DNA of 64,000 nucleotides from Chersky-840 sp963764205 (GTDB taxonomy: Bacteria; Actinomycetota; Acidimicrobiia; Acidimicrobiales; UBA8190): the NCBI GenBank assembly GCA_963764205.1, contig CAVXRN010000002.1, forward strand, positions 1,736,001 to 1,800,000, read 5' to 3'. Below, one piece after another: positions 18,036-26,342 of the stretch. Position numbers and translations under genes: made by a program. The notes under the pieces were generated by a model. That model made no database searches. It was not told where the DNA came from and saw only the letters and a list, made by a program, of their open reading frames with translations. Within the stretch, counting starts at the first letter, position 1. The number at the start of each line of letters is the position of its first letter.

Positions 18036-19156
18036 CCCGGCAGACGATGTCGGGCGATCTTCCCCAGGGCGGTGCGGGGCAGTGCGTCGACCAGCGTCAG
18101 GTGCGCCGGCGCGGCATACGACGGAAGTTGCTCGGTGACGAAGGCCCGCAGCGAGGAGAGCGTGGGAGGCAGTGAGCGGTCCACGGGCACGACCCAGGCC
18201 TCGACCCGCTGGCCCCATTCCGGGTCGGGCCGTCCGGCCACGGCCACGTCCGCCACGTCGGGATGACCGAAGAGCACCTCTTCGACGGCGTCGGGCCACA
18301 CGTTCTCTCCCCCGGTGATGATCATGTCGGCGCGACGTCCGGACACCGACAGTCGACCGTCGCGCTCGAACGTGGCGGCATCGCCGGTGGGCAACCATCC
18401 GCCGGGCGTCTTCGGATCACGACCGTCGCGGTAACAGCGCAGGAGCATGGGCCCGCGCACCTGCACCTCTCCGTCGACGATCCGCACATCGACACCGTCG
18501 AGGGGTACGCCGTCGTAGACGACACCGCTGCCGGTCTCGGTCATGCCGTACGTCGTGACGACACTGGCGCCGATCACGTCTGCCGGGGGCCGGCTCCCGC
18601 CCAACACGATGGTGCGAAAGATCGTCGGGTCGATCCGGCGGAGTGCGGTGGCGACGAGTGCCACGAGCGTCACCCCTCCGGAGCGGGCCTCGTGTTCGAC
18701 CGAAGTGGCGTCGAAGCCGTCGTGCAGCGTGAGGCCGGTCCCCGTGACCAGGGCCCGGGTCACCACCGAGAGCCCGCCCACATGCGCCAAGGGCAGACAG
18801 GCCAGCCAGCGGTCGGCGGCGGGGTCGACCCCGAGACGGTCCGAGGTGGCCCGGGCCGAGGCGGCGATGGCGTCGTGGGTGAGCACGACGCCCTTGGGCT
18901 CACCGGTCGAACCACTGGTCGCCATCACGAGGGCGTCACCGGGCTCGACCGGACGGCCGTCCTCGAAGGTCACTCTGTTCCCGTCGACGTCGACGAACGT
19001 GGTGGGCCGCAGGCTGGTGAGGAGGCGGTCCATGGCAGGACGGGGCAGGCGCGAGTCGATGGGCGCCACGGCGTCTCCGGCGTCCCACGCGAGCCGCAGA
19101 CGGTGCACGAACCCGGCGCTGTCCCCCGTGGCCAGGGCGACGAGGCGGTCGGGCAT
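18023..19156 (-). CDS. menE: o-Succinylbenzoate-CoA ligase
   Basis: A 377-residue acyl-adenylating enzyme that activates o-succinylbenzoate with ATP and CoA. Motifs seen are the P-loop ALVMATSGSTGEPKGVVLTH, the adenine motif TTYGMTETGSG, the Asp motif GGWLPTGDAATF, the hinge SVSGRRADMIITGGENVWPD and the catalytic Lys region PRTALGKIARHRL. The length matches the compact actinobacterial MenE lacking the usual N-terminal subdomain. The ATG has TACCGT 6 nt upstream and no Shine-Dalgarno, so transcription is probably leaderless. It diverges from menB. Confidence 0.93.
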   Translation of the reverse strand: MPDRLVALATGDSAGFVHRLRLAWDAGDAVAPIDSRLPRPAMDRLLTSLRPTTFVDVDGNRVTFEDGRPVEPGDALVMATSGSTGEPKGVVLTHDAIAASARATSDRLGVDPAADRWLACLPLAHVGGLSVVTRALVTGTGLTLHDGFDATSVEHEARSGGVTLVALVATALRRIDPTIFRTIVLGGSRPPADVIGASVVTTYGMTETGSGVVYDGVPLDGVDVRIVDGEVQVRGPMLLRCYRDGRDPKTPGGWLPTGDAATFERDGRLSVSGRRADMIITGGENVWPDAVEEVLFGHPDVADVAVAGRPDPEWGQRVEAWVVPVDRSLPPTLSSLRAFVTEQLPSYAAPAHLTLVDALPRTALGKIARHRLPGYTE

Positions 19157-19162
19157 CCGGCT

Positions 19163-19168
19163 ACGGTA
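19163..19168 (-). promoter_or_regulatory. Candidate leaderless -10 box of menE (TACCGT)
   Basis: TACCGT on the minus strand ends 6 nt before the menE ATG. The matching -35 region would fall inside the palindrome at 19187-19203. Confidence 0.4.
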
Positions 19169-19186
19169 CCCACCATGGTGCGAGTC

Positions 19187-19203
19187 ATCACTCTCGGAGT
19201 CAT
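19187..19203. promoter_or_regulatory. Candidate MerR operator in the menE/menB divergent region
   Basis: ATCACTCTCGGAGTCAT is an inverted repeat with 7-bp arms and a 3-bp spacer, one mismatch between arms. It matches 15 of 17 positions of the palindrome directly before the merR gene at 26231-26247. It lies 6 bp before the menB start and over the expected -35 of menE, so a bound regulator could affect both genes. Binding is inferred, not shown. Confidence 0.5.
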
Positions 19204-19209
19204 CGGTCG

Positions 19210-20040
19210 ATGAGCGACACGGGGATCCCGGCTTGGAGCCGCTCCGGCGACTACCAGGACATTCGGTACGAATCAGCCGAGGGCATGGCCAAGATCACGA
19301 TCTGTCGGCCCGAGGTCCGCAACGCCTTTCGGCCCCGGACGCTGTTCGAGTTGAGCCGCGCCTTCGACGCCGCCCGGGACGACCCCGAGGTCGGCGTGAT
19401 CATCTTCACGGGCGAGGGGCCCGACGCGTTTTGCTCGGGGGGCGACCAGCGCGTCCGGGGGAACGACGGGTACGTCGACGAGTCCGGCGTGGGCCGCCTC
19501 AACGTGCTCGACCTCCAGATCCAGATACGGCGGACGCCGAAGCCCGTGGTGGCCATGGTGGCGGGCTACGCCATCGGGGGCGGCCACGTGCTGCACGTGG
19601 TGTGCGACCTCACCATCGCCGCCGACAACGCCCGCTTCGGCCAGACCGGGCCGCGCGTCGGCTCGTTCGACGCCGGCTTCGGGTCGGGACTGCTCGCCCG
19701 CAGCGTCGGCCAGAAGAAGGCGAGAGAGATCTGGTTCCTGTGTCGGCAGTACGACGCGGAGGAGGCACTGGAGATGGGCCTCGTGAACACCGTGGTGCCC
19801 CTCGAGCGCCTCGAAGAGGAGACGGTGACGTGGTGCCGACGGATGTTGGAGCACTCGCCTCTCGCCCTGCGCATGATCAAAGCGGGGTGCAACGCCGCCG
19901 ACGACGGACTGGCCGGAATCCAACAGCTGGCCGGGGACGCCACCATGTTGTACTACCTGTCGGCCGAGGCCCAGGAAGGCCGCGACGCGTATCTCGAGAA
20001 GCGTGCTCCGGACTTCTCCCGCTTCCCCCGGCGACCCTGA
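19210..20040 (+). CDS. menB: 1,4-Dihydroxy-2-naphthoyl-CoA synthase
   Basis: The 276-residue crotonase-fold enzyme closes the naphthalene ring of menaquinone. Diagnostic MenB features are FCSGGDQRVRGNDGYVDESG after the first oxyanion strand, the second oxyanion element GYAIGGGHVLHVVCDLTIA, GQTGPRVGSFDAGFGSGLLA with the catalytic Asp, and the C-terminal YYLSAEAQEGRDAYLEKRAP. Length is normal for the family. It is the first gene of a menB-menA pair and is divergent from menE. Confidence 0.95.
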   Translation: MSDTGIPAWSRSGDYQDIRYESAEGMAKITICRPEVRNAFRPRTLFELSRAFDAARDDPEVGVIIFTGEGPDAFCSGGDQRVRGNDGYVDESGVGRLNVLDLQIQIRRTPKPVVAMVAGYAIGGGHVLHVVCDLTIAADNARFGQTGPRVGSFDAGFGSGLLARSVGQKKAREIWFLCRQYDAEEALEMGLVNTVVPLERLEEETVTWCRRMLEHSPLALRMIKAGCNAADDGLAGIQQLAGDATMLYYLSAEAQEGRDAYLEKRAPDFSRFPRRP

Positions 20041-20044
20041 GCCG

Positions 20045-20917
20045 GTGGGCGTCGCCGCCAACCGGTGGGTCCTAGGGGCGCGTCCTCGCACGCTGCCCGC
20101 GGCGATCGCCCCGGTCCTCGTGGGCACGGCGGTGGCGGGCGGCGGCGGTCCCGTCGTGGCATGGCGCATGGCCGCGGCGCTGGTCGTCGCCCTCGCGCTG
20201 CAGATCGGGGTCAATTACGCCAACGACTATCAGGACGGCGTGCGCGGCACCGACAGCGACCGCGTCGGGCCGGTGCGCCTGGTGGCCGCCGGGCTCGCCT
20301 CGCCCACGGCCGTTCGCCGAGCCTCGTGGGTGAGCTTCGGCGTCGCCGGCGTCGCCGGGTTGGCCCTGGCGGTCGCAGTCACACCATGGCTGATCGCGGT
20401 CGGCGCGGCCTGCATCGCAGCCGCGTGGGCCTACACCGGCGGCCCCCGGCCCTACGGCTACGCGGGGTTCGGCGAGCTCTTCGTCTTCGTCTTCTTCGGC
20501 GTGGTGGCCGTGACGGGGTCCGCCTATGTCCAAGAGGGCCACCTCTCGGCCCTGGCCCTGAGCGCATCTGTGCCGGTCGGACTGCTCGCCACCGCCTTGC
20601 TCGTCGTCAACAACCTTCGAGATCGCGTCAAGGACGACGCCGCGGGCAAGCGCACGTTGGCCGTGCGGTTGGGCGATCGACCCACCCGATTGCTCTACGC
20701 CGGCTTCGTCGTCGGTGCACTGGCGTGGACCCTCGTGCTCGCCGCCGCCACACCCTGGGCCCTGGTGGCGCTGGTGGCCACGCCTCTGGCCGTCGCACCG
20801 GTGCGTCGGGTGCTCGGCGGGGCGGCCGGGTTCGAGCTGGTAGCGGTGCTGGGTGAGACCGGACGACTCCAGCTCGCGTTCGCGGTCGCGTTGTCGGCGG
20901 GTCTCTGGGCCCGGTGA
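20045..20917 (+). CDS. menA: 1,4-Dihydroxy-2-naphthoate polyprenyltransferase
   Basis: A 290-residue integral membrane UbiA-family prenyltransferase that joins a polyprenyl chain to DHNA. The first Asp-rich motif is NYANDYQDGVRGTDSDRVGP and the second is NNLRDRVKDDAAGKRTLAVR, both as in MenA. About eight hydrophobic helices are present. The GTG at 20045 begins 4 nt after the menB stop, so translation is probably coupled; a GTG at 20003 inside menB is an alternative. It converges with menH. Confidence 0.93.
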   Translation: MGVAANRWVLGARPRTLPAAIAPVLVGTAVAGGGGPVVAWRMAAALVVALALQIGVNYANDYQDGVRGTDSDRVGPVRLVAAGLASPTAVRRASWVSFGVAGVAGLALAVAVTPWLIAVGAACIAAAWAYTGGPRPYGYAGFGELFVFVFFGVVAVTGSAYVQEGHLSALALSASVPVGLLATALLVVNNLRDRVKDDAAGKRTLAVRLGDRPTRLLYAGFVVGALAWTLVLAAATPWALVALVATPLAVAPVRRVLGGAAGFELVAVLGETGRLQLAFAVALSAGLWAR

Positions 20918-20931
20918 GCGCGCCAGCGGGC

Positions 20932-21687
20932 CTACTGGGCTTCGACCCGAGCGAGGAATCGACGCAGGATGGCGAGGAAGGCGTGCGGCGATTCCAGGTG
21001 GGCGGCATGGCCGGCCCCGGGGACAGAAGCAGTCTCGGCGTTCTCGCCGATCGCGGCGGCCATCGCGTCGGCCCGGGCGCAGAACACGTCGTCGCGCGCT
21101 CCTGCGACCGCGAGCACGGGCATGGAGAGCTCGGACAGGCGGGGCCACAGCGACTCCTGGGCTCCGGTGCCGGCCAGTCGCAGGCTGGCTGCCAACCCCG
21201 CCACGGTGTTCTCCAGGCGGGCGTCGATGCCGGCGTCGGGCCCGTCCAACCCGGCGAAGAGCGGCTGGGCCAGCCACCGTCGGACGAACTCCGCCACACC
21301 GACCTCTTCCAATTCGAGCGCCCGCGCCTCGTCGTCGCGCCGTCGCGCCCGGCGGGCTTCGGCGTCCTCGATGCCCGCCGTTCCCCCGATCATCACGAGG
21401 GCGCCCGCGAGCTCGGGATGCGCCAGGGCAAGGTGCAGGCACAGCCGGGCCCCCATGGAGTAGCCGACGTACACGGCTCGGCCCCCCACCGCACTCACGA
21501 GGTCGGCACCTCGAGCCATGGTCGCGGCGCTGGAGGCGGAGCGCCCATGACCAGGCGCGTCGACGCGCACCACCTCGTGATCACGGGCCAGGTCGGCCGC
21601 CACCGGGCCCCACGACCGGCGCGTCTGGGTGAACCCGTGCACCAGCACCACGCGTGGGCCTCGCCCGTCGATCTCCGCGTAGACCAT
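20932..21687 (-). CDS. menH: MenH-like alpha/beta hydrolase (SHCHC synthase)
   Basis: The 251-residue alpha/beta-hydrolase has VLVHGFTQTRRSW, DAPGHGRS, the nucleophile elbow GYSMGARL (Ser77), an acid in AGARDDVFC and a His in GAGHAAHLESP. VHGFTQ, GHG and GYSMGAR are the signature of MenH, which eliminates pyruvate from SEPHCHC. Its place between menA and menD supports the call. Other small hydrolases share these motifs, so the assignment rests partly on context. The ATG at 21687 is preceded by AGGATGGCGG. Confidence 0.82.
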   Translation of the reverse strand: MVYAEIDGRGPRVVLVHGFTQTRRSWGPVAADLARDHEVVRVDAPGHGRSASSAATMARGADLVSAVGGRAVYVGYSMGARLCLHLALAHPELAGALVMIGGTAGIEDAEARRARRRDDEARALELEEVGVAEFVRRWLAQPLFAGLDGPDAGIDARLENTVAGLAASLRLAGTGAQESLWPRLSELSMPVLAVAGARDDVFCARADAMAAAIGENAETASVPGAGHAAHLESPHAFLAILRRFLARVEAQ

Positions 21688-21764
21688 GCCGCCATCCTGG
21701 CATCGACGCGGGTGGGCGTCGGTCTCGCCCCGCGCCACGCGCGTCAGAACGGGTCAGTCGACCG

Positions 21765-23480
21765 ATGACGGTTGCCGCCACCTTCTGCGCCACGCTGGTC
21801 GACGAGTGGGTCCGGGCGGGTGTGACCCATGCGGTGGTGAGCCCCGGCTCGCGCTCGACGCCGATGGTGTTGGCGCTCGCAGCCGAGCCCCGGGTCCAGC
21901 TCCACGTGTGCCTCGACGAGCGGACGGCCGGGTTCTACGCCGTGGGAGTCGGCCTTCGCACGGGCACCCCCGCCGTCGTGGTCACGACGAGCGGAACCGC
22001 TGCGGTCGAGTTGCACCCCGCGGTGACCGAGGCACACCACGCGGGCGTCCCCCTGCTCGCAGTCACCGCCGACCGGCCGCCCGAAGCCCAGGGGGTCGGC
22101 GCCGCCCAGACCATCGAGCAGGCCGACCTGTACGGACGCTCGGTGCGCTGGCGGGCCGACCCGGGCGTGCCCGACGCCGCCACGGCGCACGCCTGGCGGT
22201 CGCTGGCGGCGCGCGCCGTCGCCGAAGGGCGCGGCGTGGGTGGCCGACCCGGCCCCGTCCATCTCAACCTCGCCTTCCGCGAACCGCTCGACGCCCGACC
22301 CGGCCCGCTGCCATCCGGGCGCGAGGGCGGCCTCCCTTGGCATCGGTCGCTTGGTCGGCCGCGCATCGATCCGACCGCGCTGGACGACCTGGGGCGGCTG
22401 TTGACGGGCCGGACCGGGGTCATCGTCTCGGGTGCGGGCACCGGGAACCCGGCCGCGGTCCATCGCCTGGCCGAGAAGTTGGGATGGCCCGTGCTGGCTG
22501 ATGCCTGCTCGTCGGCGCGCGTCCCGGGTGCCGCCACCGTCGCCGCCTTCGACTCCTTGCTGCGGCATCGCCCGTTCGCCGACGGAGCGCACCCCGAGGC
22601 CGTGCTCCGTCTGGGCGCGCCTCCGGCATCGAGGCTCCTGGCGGCGTGGCTGGCGGCGTCGGAGTCCACGCAGGTGGCGGTGGAGTCCCATGGCACGTGG
22701 CTCGACCCTGACCACTCCGCCCATGTCGTCGTGGCGGCCGCCCCGGCCGAGGTGTGCGCGGGCCTGGCCGGGCTCGCCCTCGAACCGGCGCCCGCCGCCT
22801 GGACCCGGTTGTGGTCCGGAGCCGAGCGCGCCGCGCAGGAGGCCATCGACGAGGTGCTGGCCGGCCATCGGGAGCCGACCGAGCCGGGCGTGGCTCGCGC
22901 GCTGGTCTCGTGCCTGCCTCGGGACACGGGCCTGGTCGTGGCCTCGTCGATGCCGATCCGCGACGTCGAGTGGTACGCACGACCGCGCACCGACATCCGG
23001 GTCATGGCCAACCGCGGTGTCAACGGCATCGACGGCACGCTGTCCACGATGCTCGGCGCCGCCGCCGGGGCGAACGGCCGACCGACGGCATGTCTCCTGG
23101 GCGACCTGGCCTTCCTCCACGATGCCGGTGCTCTGGTGGGGGCGGCACACCGTGACCTCGACGCGGTGGCCGTCGTCATCGACAACAAGGGCGGGGGCAT
23201 CTTCTCCTTCCTGCCTCAAGCCGCCTCGGTTCCCGCCCCGCTGTTCGAGCGGCTCTTCGCCACGCCCCACGACGTGGACCTCGTCGCGCTGGCCCGAGTG
23301 CACGGGCTGAGCGCGGTCGAGGTGTCCGAGTCCGATGACCTGGCGCCGACAGCGCGCGCCGGCATCGACGCCGGCGGTGTCTCGGTGATCGTCGTGCGCA
23401 CCGACCGCAGCGCCAACGTGACCGTGCACGAGGAGCTGCACGGCGCGGTGTCCTCCCGCCTCGAGACCGTCCTCGCCTGA
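21765..23480 (+). CDS. menD: SEPHCHC synthase (MenD)
   Basis: A 571-residue thiamine-diphosphate enzyme that joins isochorismate and 2-oxoglutarate. The N-terminus (THAVVSPGSRSTPMVLALAA) and LDERTAGFYAVG with the ThDP-activating Glu are MenD hallmarks. The cofactor motif is GDLAFLHDAGALVGAAH ... VVIDNKGGGIFSFLPQA, and NRGVNGIDGTLSTMLGAA is conserved in the family. Length is typical. It is divergent from menH and ends 28 bp from the convergent menF. Confidence 0.95.
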   Translation: MTVAATFCATLVDEWVRAGVTHAVVSPGSRSTPMVLALAAEPRVQLHVCLDERTAGFYAVGVGLRTGTPAVVVTTSGTAAVELHPAVTEAHHAGVPLLAVTADRPPEAQGVGAAQTIEQADLYGRSVRWRADPGVPDAATAHAWRSLAARAVAEGRGVGGRPGPVHLNLAFREPLDARPGPLPSGREGGLPWHRSLGRPRIDPTALDDLGRLLTGRTGVIVSGAGTGNPAAVHRLAEKLGWPVLADACSSARVPGAATVAAFDSLLRHRPFADGAHPEAVLRLGAPPASRLLAAWLAASESTQVAVESHGTWLDPDHSAHVVVAAAPAEVCAGLAGLALEPAPAAWTRLWSGAERAAQEAIDEVLAGHREPTEPGVARALVSCLPRDTGLVVASSMPIRDVEWYARPRTDIRVMANRGVNGIDGTLSTMLGAAAGANGRPTACLLGDLAFLHDAGALVGAAHRDLDAVAVVIDNKGGGIFSFLPQAASVPAPLFERLFATPHDVDLVALARVHGLSAVEVSESDDLAPTARAGIDAGGVSVIVVRTDRSANVTVHEELHGAVSSRLETVLA

Positions 23481-23481
23481 G

Positions 23482-23499
23482 CGTCGGACCGGCCCGACG
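23482..23499. terminator. Small hairpin between convergent menD and menF
   Basis: A perfect 6-bp stem (CGTCGG / CCGACG) with a 6-nt loop fills most of the 28-bp gap. It has no T-run, so intrinsic termination is only possible, not certain. Confidence 0.3.
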
Positions 23500-23508
23500 A
23501 CGAACGGC

Positions 23509-24759
23509 TCAGGGCCGGATGATGGCGGCGAGCATGGGCTCGAACTTGAGCTCGGTCTCGGCCAGCTCCGCCTCGGGGTCCGACCCGGCGACGACGCCCC
23601 CACCGGCGATCAGTCGAGCCTCGCAGCCCTCGAGGTGCGCGGCGCGAATGCCGACGGCCCAGCAGCCGTCTCCGTCCGCGTCCACCCACCCCACCGGTCC
23701 CCCGTAGCAACCCCGGTCGAGGTCCTCCACCGCGGCGATGTAGTCGAGCGCCGCGGCCGTGGGCGTCCCCCCCACGGCGGGACTGGGATGGATGGCGGCG
23801 ACCAGATCCAACGCGGTCGGGATCGGTGCCCGCAATCGTCCGGCGATCGAGGTGCCGAGGTGGGCCAGGGTTCCGAACGGGATGACGGCGGGCACCGGAG
23901 GGACCGTCAGCTGCTCGCAGTGCGGACCCAAGGTGCCCGACACGGCCTCGACCACCAGCCGGTGCTCCTCGCGCTCTTTGGCCGACGACAGCAGTCGGCC
24001 GACGAGCTCGGGGTCGCCGCCGGCCACGCCGGTGCGGGCCGCGGTGCCGGCGAGGGGCCGCGAGCGAACCTGCGCGCCGCGTCGGTCCACGAGCAGCTCC
24101 GGGCTGGCACCCACGAAGCCGTCGACGGAGAAGACCATGCACGAGGGATACGACGACCGCAGTCGCCGGGCGACGGCCGAGGGCTGCAGCGGCCGGTCGG
24201 CCACGATCGTCACCTCGCGGGCGAGCACGACCTTGGCCAATGCTCCTCCGACCACCGCTTTGGCGGCGTCCCCCACCAGTGCGCACCAGGCTTCGGGCGC
24301 CATGGTCGACCTGACCCGGTACTCGCGCGGTGCAGGTCCGGCTCGATCGGGCCGTGGGTCGGTCACGTGCCTGCGGATCTCGTCGAGCGCGGGCTCGGGG
24401 TCCGAGCCGGTGACCGTGAGCCAGCACGAGCCGTCCGCCAGACGGCGCACCACCACCGCCGGTATGACCATCTCGGCGCGGCGCGGACGCGAGAACGGGA
24501 GCGCCCCGACCGCCACCGGCGCGAGTTCGCCGTCGGACTCGATGGCGCCGAGTGCCGCCGACACACCCGCCGTGGTCGAGCCGTCGTCCAGGCACACGGT
24601 CACTCGCGCCGCTGCGCCGCGCCCCGCCAGGCTCACGCCGTCCGCCTGTTCCCACAGGACGCCCCCGTCGCCCGCCACGTCGACGAGATCGACGTCCGGG
24701 TCGAGCGGGACCGTCGTCGCCACCAGTCGTGCACCGGCCACGCGTCGGGCCAGCGTCAC
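23509..24759 (-). CDS. menF: Isochorismate synthase
   Basis: The 416-residue chorismate-binding enzyme converts chorismate to isochorismate. Motifs are KVVLAREVTIV (catalytic Lys), FVGASPELLVDRRGAQVRSR, PLAGTAARTG, SAKEREEHRLVVEAV, AIHPSPAVGGTPTAAAL and GWVDADGDGCWAVGIRAAHL with the Mg2+-binding Glu region ending in ETELKFEPM. It could in principle serve salicylate synthesis, but the context points to menaquinone. The GTG at 24759 overlaps the stop of the upstream methyltransferase gene by 4 nt (GTGA), so the two are co-translated. Confidence 0.92.
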   Translation of the reverse strand: MTLARRVAGARLVATTVPLDPDVDLVDVAGDGGVLWEQADGVSLAGRGAAARVTVCLDDGSTTAGVSAALGAIESDGELAPVAVGALPFSRPRRAEMVIPAVVVRRLADGSCWLTVTGSDPEPALDEIRRHVTDPRPDRAGPAPREYRVRSTMAPEAWCALVGDAAKAVVGGALAKVVLAREVTIVADRPLQPSAVARRLRSSYPSCMVFSVDGFVGASPELLVDRRGAQVRSRPLAGTAARTGVAGGDPELVGRLLSSAKEREEHRLVVEAVSGTLGPHCEQLTVPPVPAVIPFGTLAHLGTSIAGRLRAPIPTALDLVAAIHPSPAVGGTPTAAALDYIAAVEDLDRGCYGGPVGWVDADGDGCWAVGIRAAHLEGCEARLIAGGGVVAGSDPEAELAETELKFEPMLAAIIRP

Positions 24760-25457
24760 TGCCGCGTCCCCACGAGCATCTGGACCACACCGCCCGACAA
24801 CGTCGTGCGCTCGACGTCGCCGAAGCCGGCTGCCGCCACAGACGCGACGAGCTGCTCCACGGGAGGCAGGTACGCCACTGACCGGGGGAGGTAGCGGTAG
24901 GCGCGGCCGTCCGACAGCGCGGCACCGATCCGAGGCACGACGCGGGTGAAGTAGAAGTTGTGCCCGAGACGGAGGGCGGAGTTCGAAGGCTCGGCCACTT
25001 CCAACAGCCCGATCCGCCCGCCGGGGCGGACGACCCTCGCCAGCTCGATGAGGAAGGCGGACAGGTCGACGAGGTTCCTCAGGGCGAAGCCGCATGTCAC
25101 ACCCGCCACCGTGGCGTCGGACAGCGGAAGCGAGATCACGTCGGCCCGAACCAGGGGCACAGTCGTGTGCGCCGCCGCGAGCATGCCCGCGGAGAGGTCG
25201 AAGCCGATGGGCGCCAGCCCGGCGCGAGCCAGGTCGGCACACAGATCACCCGTCCCGCACGCCAGGTCGGCCACGGTGGAACCGCCCGGGAGGTCGAGTG
25301 CGGCCACGACGGCGCGGCGCCACCGTCGGTCGAGGCCGAACGTCATGACCCGGTTCACCAGGTCGTAGCGAGGGGCGACGACGTCGAACATCTCCTCCAC
25401 CGCGCGGGCCTTGTCCGCGCCCTGGGGCATCGCCTCTTGTGTTTCCCGACGGCTCAC
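24756..25457 (-). CDS. menG: Demethylmenaquinone methyltransferase
   Basis: A 233-residue UbiE/MenG methyltransferase for the last step of menaquinone synthesis. FDVVAPRYDLVNRVMTFGLD and RRWRR at the start, VADLACGTGDL as the SAM motif, VTCGFALRNLVD and VRPGGRIGLLEVAEP are the classic UbiE signatures. The C-terminus (YLPRSVAYLPPVEQLVASVA) also matches. It sits between merR and menF with 4-nt overlaps at both ends, forming a merR-menG-menF operon. Confidence 0.95.
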   Translation of the reverse strand: MSRRETQEAMPQGADKARAVEEMFDVVAPRYDLVNRVMTFGLDRRWRRAVVAALDLPGGSTVADLACGTGDLCADLARAGLAPIGFDLSAGMLAAAHTTVPLVRADVISLPLSDATVAGVTCGFALRNLVDLSAFLIELARVVRPGGRIGLLEVAEPSNSALRLGHNFYFTRVVPRIGAALSDGRAYRYLPRSVAYLPPVEQLVASVAAAGFGDVERTTLSGGVVQMLVGTRQ

Positions 25458-26227
25458 CCGTCCACCGCCATGGGTGGCTCGAGCCGCCGACGGGTCTCGG
25501 TGCGAACGGCCGCCACCTCGTCGACGTCACCGACGGCTTCGATGTGTTCCTGGGCCACGGTCAGCAAGATCCGTCGGAAATGGTGGGCCACCAGTGCCAC
25601 GGTGGCCGGCATGAGGACGCGGAAGGCCTCGACCAGCTCCGTCGGAGCGTCGCCGTCGTCGCGCCGCGCTTGACGGATGTGCCGGTCGAACAGGGCCACG
25701 GCCCGCTCCGCGATCAGGCGCGCCGCCCGTTGGTGCTCGCGGGCGAGGTCGAGCACGTCGGTGAGTGGGAGGCCGTACTCCAACAACGTGAGCCCGGACT
25801 GCAGCGCTACGAGGTCCGCTTCGGTGTAGCGAGCCTCGTCGTGGTGGCGACGGGGCACGAGCACGCCCTCCCGCTCGAGGGCCTCGAGCAGTGCGACGGC
25901 GACACCGGCGCGCTCGGCCAGTTCGGTCAGGGTCCAGAAATTCTCTCCCGCCTCCCCCGGCGCTTCGCTCTCGCCCACGACCGCCTCGACCAACGCTTCG
26001 TCGGCCGCGTCGAGCTCCCCTCGCAGGATCCGGGCGATCACCACGAGGCTGAAACCTCGTCGCTGGAGGTTCTTCACCTCCCGCAGGCGCTCGAGGTGCT
26101 CGTCGTCATAGAGCACGACTCGACCGGCCCGGCGCGGGGGTCGGAGAATCCCACGTCCCTGATAGAAGCGGATGGTGTCCACCGACACTCCGGCCGCCGC
26201 CGCCAACGCCTCTACCCGATACTCCAC
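25454..26227 (-). CDS. MerR-family regulator with two MerR-like DNA-binding domains
   Basis: The 257-residue protein has a typical MerR winged helix at residues 3-70 (VEALAAAAGVSVDTIRFYQG ... YDDEHLERLREV). A second helix-turn-helix of the same kind lies at about 97-150 (TLTELAERAGVAVALLEALE ... RYTEADLVALQ). The C-terminus is helical with no Cys cluster, so it does not look like a metal sensor. It heads an operon with menG and menF. The start is a GTG at 26227 with TAGAGT 6 nt upstream, and the perfect palindrome at 26231-26247 covers that box, suggesting autoregulation. A likely role is control of menaquinone genes. Confidence 0.85.
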   Translation of the reverse strand: MEYRVEALAAAAGVSVDTIRFYQGRGILRPPRRAGRVVLYDDEHLERLREVKNLQRRGFSLVVIARILRGELDAADEALVEAVVGESEAPGEAGENFWTLTELAERAGVAVALLEALEREGVLVPRRHHDEARYTEADLVALQSGLTLLEYGLPLTDVLDLAREHQRAARLIAERAVALFDRHIRQARRDDGDAPTELVEAFRVLMPATVALVAHHFRRILLTVAQEHIEAVGDVDEVAAVRTETRRRLEPPMAVDG

Positions 26228-26230
26228 GGC

Positions 26231-26247
26231 ATCACTCTAGGAGTGAT
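26231..26247. promoter_or_regulatory. Palindromic operator over the merR promoter
   Basis: ATCACTCTAGGAGTGAT has perfect 7-bp arms and a 3-bp spacer. On the minus strand it contains the probable -10 box TAGAGT (26239-26234), 6 nt before the merR GTG. The near-identical copy at 19187-19203 supports a shared regulator. Confidence 0.6.
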
Positions 26248-26342
26248 CACTCGAAGCATGCATAGCGGTGACAATGCCCTGCCTCTCGGCCTGGGCGGGG
26301 ATGGCTCACACGAGGACGCCCGTGGCGTCCCCCGGCGAGCTC

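Noticed and set aside
21744..23603. Leftward frame of 619 codons across menD
   Set aside because: The translation is low-complexity and lacks motifs, while the opposite strand encodes a full MenD.
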